Positions 1 through 4,431 of a stretch of DNA of 5,551 nt are shown piece by piece. This DNA is from Methanomassiliicoccales archaeon. GTDB taxonomy: Archaea > Thermoplasmatota > Thermoplasmata > Methanomassiliicoccales > UBA472. Position 1 is the first letter of the stretch. Each line of letters opens with the position of its first letter. The notes under the pieces are model-generated. The model ran no database searches, was not told where the DNA came from, and was given only the letters and a program-made list of their open reading frames with translations. Location of the stretch: the NCBI GenBank assembly GCA_025457905.1, contig JALOTM010000083.1:1-5551 (forward strand), given 5' to 3'. The position numbers and the translations under genes were made by a program.

Positions 1-258
1 CTGGGTTTCATCAAGATCGAGGGGCAGCTCATCGTGGGAGGGGAAATCGAGGGGCTCCTGGACGAATGGTCCAAGAAGAACTCCATGCCCCCGGAGTGGG
101 CCAACATGGTGCACAATACCGTGGTACCCGCTTGCATACCCACGGCGCTCCTGGTGGCCCGGGACATAAGGCTCCCTCCTCCCGTACCCATGCCCCACAT
201 CAACATCCAGCAGCCTGGGCCGGCCAAGAAGCCGGGGCCCAGCCCGGAGATAACCTGA
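1..258 (+). CDS. C-terminal fragment of an unrecognised protein
   Basis: The first reading frame is open from base 1 to a TGA at 256-258, giving 85 residues with no convincing start inside the window, so the gene probably begins to the left. A GTG at 34 is the first possible internal start, but coding continues upstream of it and no Shine-Dalgarno sequence precedes it. The fragment has a probable strand-helix part (LGFIKIEGQLIVGGEIEGLLDEW... in outline), a compact middle containing EWANMVHN, and VARDIRLPPPVPMPH near the end. It finishes in a proline-rich, probably disordered tail (PGPAKKPGPSPE). I see no membrane segment, metal-binding cysteine cluster or nucleotide-binding motif. Codon third positions are mostly G or C, like the neighbours, which supports real coding. 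It converges on the gene ending at 313 with a gap of 54 bases. I do not recognise the family and assign no function. Confidence 0.6.
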   Translation: MGFIKIEGQLIVGGEIEGLLDEWSKKNSMPPEWANMVHNTVVPACIPTALLVARDIRLPPPVPMPHINIQQPGPAKKPGPSPEIT

Positions 259-277
259 GAGGATCGGGGCAATTGAC

Positions 278-295
278 GCGCGGCGCTCCCGCGCC
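278..295. terminator. GC-rich hairpin between convergent genes, possible terminator
   Basis: GCGCGG (278-283) and CCGCGC (289-294) form a perfect 6-bp stem with a 5-base loop. An overlapping alternative pairs GGCGC (282-286) with GCGCC (291-295). It sits in the 54-base gap between two converging stop codons, where a terminator or transcript-end structure would be expected. No T-run follows on either strand, and archaeal terminators usually need one, so this is only a weak candidate. It may simply reflect high GC content. Confidence 0.25.
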
Positions 296-312
296 CCCCG
301 CCCTCGGCCGGC

Positions 313-2262
313 TCACCTGATGTGGTCCAGCGAGAACGAGCCGATGCTCAGCCCGTGCTTGCCCACGGTGTAGCGTATGTACGACCGGGACTGGACATCG
401 CATATGCCCTGCACCGAGAAGTAGGTCTTGAGCTGGTCCAGCTTGAAGTCCACCATGCCGTCCATGATGGAGCCCAGCATCTGGATCTCCTGCTCCCCGT
501 GCATGCCCTTCTCGATGACGTACATGCTGACCGCGCCATCCCTCTTGCGGCGGCCGCAGAAGGGGTTGAGGAAGCGGAACGCGGTGTTGGGATCGGAATA
601 GGCGATGATCGTGGACACCGAGCGGAAGGCCAGCCGGTAGTACTTGTGCTTCTCCTTGAACTCCTTGGCGACCCTGTCCGTGGCCTCCATGATGGCGTCG
701 TGGTCCGTCGGCTCGTCGATGTAGATGGCGTGGGGGTCGTCCGCCGCCTCCCCCATGCTCCGTGAATAGGAATCGATGTACTTCACCAGGCCGAGGCGCT
801 CGTACTCCTCATACCCGGAGATGATGCCCCGCATCTCCTCCCGTATGTCCTTGGGGGTCTTGTCGGTGATGACCCAGATGCAGGGAACGCCCTTCTTCAG
901 CCCCTCCGACACGAACTGTGCGATCATGATCTCCTTGCCGATGAACGGCGGGCCGTGGATGAGCACGTTGGACCCGAAGGGGATCCCTCCCAGCAGCAGG
1001 TCGTCCAGACGGGAGCTCCCGGTCTTGACCTTGGCCACATTGTACTCGATGGCCCGCTCCTCCTCGCGGCGCTGGATCTCGTCCTCGATGACCCCCTGCT
1101 CGCGCAGGCGCAGCTCCTCCATCTTGGCGTTGAGGAACTTCTCCTTGGCGATCAGCTCCTCCTCCTTGCGCTGCACCTCCGTCTTCAGCTCCTCCAGGCG
1201 CTTCTTCAAGTTGACCTCGTCGACGTTGGTGGCCTCGCGCCTGGCCTCATCGAGCTTGCGGCGCTCGCTGGACATGAGCTTCTCGCGGTAGTCGAGGTCC
1301 TCCTCGCGGCGCAGGAGCTCCTGCTCCTTGTAGCCCACGACCTCCTTGATCTTGCGCAGCTCGTCGTCGCGCTCGCGCACCTCGATCTTGAGCTTGGCGA
1401 TCTCCTCCTCCATGAGGGCCAGCTTCTTCTCCTTGATCTGAACGTCGCGGAGCTTCTGCTCCATCTCCTTGGAGGCATCGGTGGAGTTCATCTTGGCGAA
1501 CTTGAGCTCGTCCTCCTTCTGCTGCTCCTCCAGGCTCTTGCGCTTCAGCTCCTCGGCCAGGTACTCGACCTTGGCCTTGTAGTCCTTCTCCTTCTCGCGG
1601 AACTCCAGCTCCTTCTGCCTGAGCTCTGCCTGGAAGCGCTCCTCCAGCTCCGATACGGACGAGGCGCCGACGGAGTCACCGTTGCCCTCGTTCAGCCTGG
1701 TCTCCCTCATCTTCGTCTGCAGGGCCGACTCGCGCTCCGCCAGCTCGATCTGCTTCTTGATGAGCCCCATCTGGTCCTTGGGGAGGGAGGACATCGCCGT
1801 GTCGAACTCCTTCCTCATGTCCAGGTTCGTCTGCCTCAGCCTCTCGGCCTCGGCCCTCATTGCTGAATTGGATTCTAGGATTTCGCGGACCTTCGCCGCC
1901 AGGACCTGTGGGCTCTCGTCCACCGGCTCGTCCGCGGGCCGGCCGCGCCTCATCTCCTCAATCAAGGCGGCCTTGAGATCGGCCAGGTCACGGTCGTAGC
2001 GCTCCATTCGCTCCCTGGAGTCCACAGCCTCCTCGCCCATGCCACCGGACGATTGGGGGATGGCCTCGGTCCCGCCCCTGCCCTCCTCCTCGTTGAGCCA
2101 GGACAGAAGGCTGTCCTCCTCGCCAGTGAGCCAGCGGCGGAGGTCGTCCACCTTGTCGACGCCCTCCTGCTCCAGGCTGATCACGGGTCCTGGGTCGGCC
2201 TTGATGGCCTCTGTCACGGCAGGGCCCCTCTTGGCTTGAGCGGACTTCCTGGAAACTCCCAA
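313..2262 (-). CDS. Long coiled-coil protein with C-terminal degenerate RAD55/KaiC-like RecA-fold domain
   Basis: This 649-residue protein has three parts. Residues 1-120 are acidic and low in complexity, and include two W-L-x-x-E-E motifs (44-49 and 55-60). Residues about 125-405 are almost entirely charged heptad-like sequence rich in E, K, R and L, indicating a long coiled coil. Residues about 410-649 resemble the KaiC/RAD55/GvpD branch of RecA ATPases: KTGSSRLDDLLLGGIPFGS (413-431) is the typical entry, followed by a Walker A-like GPPFIGKE (437-444). The usual Ser/Thr after the lysine is Glu444. At the Walker B position the strand reads RLAFRSVST (543-551), with Arg547 where the aspartate should be. 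ATP hydrolysis is therefore doubtful. A role as a scaffold or signalling adaptor that may bind nucleotide is inference. No signal peptide or membrane segment is visible. The start is TTG: an in-frame TAA lies two codons upstream, no ATG is available nearby, and AGGAGTG (2270-2276) stands 7 bases before it. The stop is TGA. It is divergent from the 59-residue gene. Confidence 0.85.
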   Translation of the reverse strand: MGVSRKSAQAKRGPAVTEAIKADPGPVISLEQEGVDKVDDLRRWLTGEEDSLLSWLNEEEGRGGTEAIPQSSGGMGEEAVDSRERMERYDRDLADLKAALIEEMRRGRPADEPVDESPQVLAAKVREILESNSAMRAEAERLRQTNLDMRKEFDTAMSSLPKDQMGLIKKQIELAERESALQTKMRETRLNEGNGDSVGASSVSELEERFQAELRQKELEFREKEKDYKAKVEYLAEELKRKSLEEQQKEDELKFAKMNSTDASKEMEQKLRDVQIKEKKLALMEEEIAKLKIEVRERDDELRKIKEVVGYKEQELLRREEDLDYREKLMSSERRKLDEARREATNVDEVNLKKRLEELKTEVQRKEEELIAKEKFLNAKMEELRLREQGVIEDEIQRREEERAIEYNVAKVKTGSSRLDDLLLGGIPFGSNVLIHGPPFIGKEIMIAQFVSEGLKKGVPCIWVITDKTPKDIREEMRGIISGYEEYERLGLVKYIDSYSRSMGEAADDPHAIYIDEPTDHDAIMEATDRVAKEFKEKHKYYRLAFRSVSTIIAYSDPNTAFRFLNPFCGRRKRDGAVSMYVIEKGMHGEQEIQMLGSIMDGMVDFKLDQLKTYFSVQGICDVQSRSYIRYTVGKHGLSIGSFSLDHIR

Positions 2263-2269
2263 CCCTTAA

Positions 2270-2276
2270 CACTCCT
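2270..2276 (-). promoter_or_regulatory. Shine-Dalgarno site for the coiled-coil gene (TTG start)
   Basis: Read on the minus strand this is AGGAGTG, 7 bases before the TTG at 2262-2260. It decides the start, because the frame is closed by a TAA just upstream and there is no ATG until well inside the protein. Confidence 0.6.
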
Positions 2277-2314
2277 AGTTCTGACCTAGACCACTCTCCC
2301 ACTCGCCCGGATTG

Positions 2315-2329
2315 TATTAAAATATTTCG
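2315..2329 (-). promoter_or_regulatory. BRE/TATA promoter for the coiled-coil gene
   Basis: On the minus strand the sequence reads CGAAATATTTTAATA, a purine-rich BRE-like start followed by an AT-only TATA-like stretch in otherwise GC-rich DNA. Transcription would start roughly 25 bases downstream, near 2290, leaving a leader of about 25-30 bases that includes the Shine-Dalgarno site at 2270-2276. The spacing fits the usual archaeal arrangement. The exact start site is inferred. Confidence 0.55.
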
Positions 2330-2333
2330 TTGT

Positions 2334-2357
2334 GAATAGCATTCTTGATTCTGAATC
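2334..2357. promoter_or_regulatory. Two adjacent short palindromes upstream of the coiled-coil gene promoter
   Basis: GAAT-AGC-ATTC (2334-2344) and GATTC-T-GAATC (2347-2357) are both perfect inverted repeats, separated by two bases. They lie immediately upstream of the minus-strand BRE, the usual place for an archaeal activator to bind. No regulator is identified, and short AT-rich palindromes can arise by chance. Confidence 0.3.
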
Positions 2358-2447
2358 TGGCCGTCGACAAATTCTCCCGGGCTGAGATTCATGGGCGGGC
2401 GGGGCGGTGCGCTCTCCCTCCGCAACGGCCAGTCTCTGTCCAGCATT

Positions 2448-2464
2448 AAAAAAAGGTTATATAT
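2448..2464 (+). promoter_or_regulatory. BRE/TATA promoter for the 59-residue gene
   Basis: An A-rich BRE-like run (AAAAAAAGG, 2448-2456) is followed by TTATATAT (2457-2464), the clearest TATA box in the window. Initiation would be expected near 2484-2490, giving a leader of about 20-25 bases that contains the Shine-Dalgarno site. The box is flanked by GGTTA (2455-2459) and TAACC (2470-2474), a perfect 5-bp inverted repeat that could overlap a repressor site. This promoter may also serve the downstream deoxyhypusine synthase and DUF531 genes. Confidence 0.65.
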
Positions 2465-2498
2465 TGTGGTAACCTCCTTACTAAGAGAGCAGCCCCTC

Positions 2499-2504
2499 GG
2501 AGGT
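2499..2504 (+). promoter_or_regulatory. Strong Shine-Dalgarno site for the 59-residue gene
   Basis: GGAGGT stands 5 bases before the ATG at 2510. It is a near-ideal ribosome binding site and is the main reason for calling such a short frame a gene. Confidence 0.75.
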
Positions 2505-2509
2505 ACTGG

Positions 2510-2689
2510 ATGGCGGAGACGAAGGTTCATGTCAAGATAAGCAAGGACGGGGACATGACCCTGAGGGAGGTGCTGCGCAAGATTCAGGAGATTCAGGCGG
2601 AGAACCCCGACCTCGACGTCTTCTTCGACGGGGACATGTACGCCATCTGCTCGCGACCCCGCAAGGTCGAGGGGAAGGCCCACAAGTGA
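2510..2689 (+). CDS. Small 59-residue protein of unknown function
   Basis: The frame runs from ATG at 2510 to TGA at 2687-2689 and encodes 59 residues. It starts MAETKVHVKISKDGD and ends SRPRKVEGKAHK. By eye it has a probable N-terminal strand (KVHVKIS), a charged amphipathic helix (TLREVLRKIQEIQAENP, about 17-33), a strand (LDVFFDGDMYAI, about 35-46) and a basic tail. It has one cysteine (Cys47), no membrane segment and no signal peptide. Support for its being real comes from a good TATA box, a GGAGGT site at proper spacing, and third codon positions that are about nine-tenths G or C, as in the neighbouring genes. It lies 79 bases upstream of the deoxyhypusine synthase gene on the same strand and may share its transcript, although a separate promoter is possible in that gap. 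I do not recognise the family. The small fold and basic tail would allow nucleic-acid or protein binding, but that is speculation. Confidence 0.75.
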   Translation: MAETKVHVKISKDGDMTLREVLRKIQEIQAENPDLDVFFDGDMYAICSRPRKVEGKAHK

Positions 2690-2727
2690 GCCTGGGAACG
2701 GACCCTGGGATAGCGAAAAAGGGCAAA

Positions 2728-2748
2728 ATCGAAATACTAGGTTTCGAT
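2728..2748. promoter_or_regulatory. Perfect 7-bp inverted repeat upstream of deoxyhypusine synthase; possible operator or promoter
   Basis: ATCGAAA (2728-2734) and TTTCGAT (2742-2748) are exact inverted repeats around the 7-base centre TACTAGG. The left arm and centre resemble a weak BRE/TATA (CGAAATACTA), placed so that transcription would start close to the ATG at 2769. No Shine-Dalgarno site precedes that ATG, so a short-leader or leaderless transcript is plausible. The repeat could be an operator over this promoter, or a weak RNA hairpin in a longer transcript. Confidence 0.4.
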
Positions 2749-2768
2749 ACATCTCAGCGGTTGAACCC

Positions 2769-3830
2769 ATGGTCAAGAAATCCGACGTGCTGAAGGAGAA
2801 GGTCAAGGCCATCGACTTCGACAGGATATCGACGGTCGCCGACCTGGTCGAGGCTTACAAGGACAGCTCGGTCCAGAGCAGGGCGCTGGCCACCTGCGCC
2901 ATCGTCTACGAGAAGGCGCTGGCGGACAAGTCCAGGCCGACCATCGTCCTGGGCCTCGCGGGTCCATTGGTGGCGGCCGGCCTGAGGAAGGTCATCGCCG
3001 ACATGGTCAAGTACGGCATCGTCGACGCCATCGTCACCATCGGGGCCATCCCCTACCAGGACTTCTACCAGGCGCGCGGCTACCACCACTGGAAGACCTC
3101 CCCGCGCACCGACGACCTGGCCCTCAGGGAGCTGTTCATCGACCGCATCTACGACACCCTGGTGGACGAGAACAAGTTCCGGGAGACGGACGCCTACATC
3201 GGCAAGGTGGCGGGCAAGCTCGAGCCCCGCGGCTACTCCAGCCGGGAGTTCATGAGCATCCTGGGCAAGGAGTGCGCGAAGGACGAGTCCTCCATCCTGG
3301 GCAATGCGTACAAGTACAACGTGCCGGTGTTCGTGCCGGCGCTCAACGACAGCTCCATCGGCATCGGCCTGACCGGCCTGTACGTGGAGAGGCGCAAGGC
3401 CGGCAAGGAGTTCATGCGCATCGACCCCATCCGCGACAACTGGGAGCTCACCCAGCTGAAGATCAACTCCGAGAAGACCGGGGTCATCTACGTGGGAGGC
3501 GGCGTGCCCAAGAACTACATCCAGCAGACCGAGGTCATCTGCGAGACGCTCGGCTACGACAAGGGCGGTCACCACTACGCCATCCAGATCACCCAGGACA
3601 CCCCCCAGTGGGGCGGCCTCTCCGGCTGCACCTTCGAGGAGGCGCAGTCCTGGGGCAAGATCAACCGCGAGGCGGACAAGTCCGTGGCCTACGTGGAGGC
3701 GTCCATCGGCCTCAGCCTCATGGTCGGCTACGTCCTGCAGAAGAAGCTGTGGAAGGGGCGCAAGCGCCTCAGCTATGATTGGGACGGGGACACGCTCAAG
3801 TCCGTGAAGCAGGTGCCGCTCAAGCTCTGA
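2769..3830 (+). CDS. dys: Deoxyhypusine synthase (archaeal variant type)
   Basis: This 353-residue enzyme belongs to the family that moves an aminobutyl group, in an NAD-dependent reaction, onto one lysine of initiation factor aIF5A, the first step towards hypusine. It acts in the cytoplasm. The length fits the family (about 310-370). Visible landmarks are GLAGPLVAAGLRK (62-74), the VPVFVPALNDSSIG strand-loop (185-198) with Asp194 in the NAD-contact position, the glycine-rich GGGVPKNY (243-250), and EEAQSWGKI (290-298). Lys297 in SWGK is the catalytic lysine that forms the enzyme-substrate imine; Trp295 and Glu291 of the pocket are also kept. Aligned by eye with the human enzyme, three polyamine-contact residues differ: Ile199 for Asp243, Asn249 for His288 and Leu284 for Asp316. 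The donor may therefore not be spermidine. Start: the ATG at 2769 has no Shine-Dalgarno sequence, but no better in-frame start lies nearby. The DUF531 gene follows after 49 bases. I am confident of the family and less so of the substrate. Confidence 0.92.
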   Translation: MVKKSDVLKEKVKAIDFDRISTVADLVEAYKDSSVQSRALATCAIVYEKALADKSRPTIVLGLAGPLVAAGLRKVIADMVKYGIVDAIVTIGAIPYQDFYQARGYHHWKTSPRTDDLALRELFIDRIYDTLVDENKFRETDAYIGKVAGKLEPRGYSSREFMSILGKECAKDESSILGNAYKYNVPVFVPALNDSSIGIGLTGLYVERRKAGKEFMRIDPIRDNWELTQLKINSEKTGVIYVGGGVPKNYIQQTEVICETLGYDKGGHHYAIQITQDTPQWGGLSGCTFEEAQSWGKINREADKSVAYVEASIGLSLMVGYVLQKKLWKGRKRLSYDWDGDTLKSVKQVPLKL

Positions 3831-3879
3831 GCGGCCCAACCCTTCAAATCCTTTCGATCCCTCATTCTATCGAGGTCTC

Positions 3880-4431
3880 ATGGTGCGCAGGTTGGGCAGG
3901 GCGACCATCGCCCTATGGAACTCCTACGACCCCAACAGCTTCCGGGAGGCGCACCGCCGGGTCCTGGCTAGGGCGGGGCCCCTGGCGCTGGCGTTCGACA
4001 TGAACCTGGCCACCTTCGGCTTCCCCTTCCCCAAGGACCTGGCCACGTCCCAGGAGATCGCGGACTGGACGGCCACGACCACCAGCATCGGCGAGGACGG
4101 CTCCTACCTGAAGGAGCTCGCCGCCAAAGGGCGCTTCCAGACCTTCCCCTACATCAACAAGGGCCTCCCGCCCCAGCTGGGGGAGCTGGTGCTCACCACA
4201 TGCAACTCTGCTACGGGAAAAGCGAGGACCGTGGACGAGGTGGTGGGCATGCTCTCGTCCGGAAGGAGCGTGTGCCTGCTCTTCGGCACCGGCCCCAAAG
4301 GAGTGCCCAAGGAGCTGCATGAGATCGCCCCTAACCACCTGGACATAACCTTCGGGGGGCACTCCCTGGAGACCTGCACCGCGCTGGGGGCGGTGGCCGC
4401 GGTCCTGGCGCACAAGCTGCGGCAGGCCTAG
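3880..4431 (+). CDS. DUF531 (COG1772) family protein, probable SPOUT-fold RNA methyltransferase
   Basis: This 183-residue protein matches what I recall of the archaeal DUF531 family: an early LWNSYDPNSFREAH (12-25), then LALAFDMNLATFGFPFP (35-51), and a C-terminal half with LLFGTGPKGVPKEL (133-146) and LDITFGGHSLETCTALGA (154-171). The GxGPKGxPxEL loop followed by the SLETCTALGA turn resembles the knotted S-adenosylmethionine-binding region of SPOUT methyltransferases, so methylation of tRNA or rRNA is predicted; the target is unknown. The protein is cytoplasmic, with no membrane segment. GAGGT (3872-3876) precedes the ATG at only 3 bases; a GTG one codon in (3883) would give better spacing, so the start is uncertain by one or a few residues. 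It follows dys by 49 bases with no clear terminator or TATA box between them, suggesting co-transcription. It ends in TAG, which overlaps the stop of the convergent radical SAM gene. Confidence 0.8.
   Translation: MVRRLGRATIALWNSYDPNSFREAHRRVLARAGPLALAFDMNLATFGFPFPKDLATSQEIADWTATTTSIGEDGSYLKELAAKGRFQTFPYINKGLPPQLGELVLTTCNSATGKARTVDEVVGMLSSGRSVCLLFGTGPKGVPKELHEIAPNHLDITFGGHSLETCTALGAVAAVLAHKLRQA
4428..4431. other. Shared CTAG palindrome carrying the stop codons of two convergent genes
   Basis: The plus-strand gene stops with TAG at 4429-4431. The minus-strand gene stops with TAG read from 4430 to 4428. The four bases CTAG thus end both genes, leaving no intergenic space for a conventional terminator. 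Confidence 0.9.

Noticed and set aside
955..1866. A 303-residue plus-strand open frame opposite the coiled-coil region, rich in Leu and Val
   Set aside because: It is the mirror of GAG/AAG-rich coiled-coil codons, which read as CTC/CTT leucines on the other strand. It has no ribosome site, and its composition is not that of a real membrane protein.
2448..2456. Run of A bases as a minus-strand T-rich terminator
   Set aside because: No minus-strand gene ends nearby, and the run directly precedes a TATA box, so it is better read as a BRE.
2472..2504. ACCTCC (2472-2477) complementary to the GGAGGT ribosome site, a possible translation-blocking hairpin
   Set aside because: The TATA box at 2457-2464 puts the transcript start near 2484-2490, so the upstream arm should not be in the RNA. 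It would matter only if transcription began further upstream.
2391..2537. A short plus-strand frame (about 48 residues) starting at ATG 2391
   Set aside because: It passes through the TATA box and ribosome site of the 59-residue gene, has no ribosome site of its own and has an Arg/Gly-rich nonspecific sequence.
1988..2812. A 274-residue minus-strand open frame across the divergent promoter region
   Set aside because: It runs through two promoters and antisense to the 59-residue gene, and overlaps the true start of the coiled-coil gene in another frame.
2754..3839. A 361-residue minus-strand frame covering dys
   Set aside because: It is a shadow of a clear deoxyhypusine synthase gene, with low-complexity Leu/Val/Asp/Gly composition typical of antisense GC-rich DNA.
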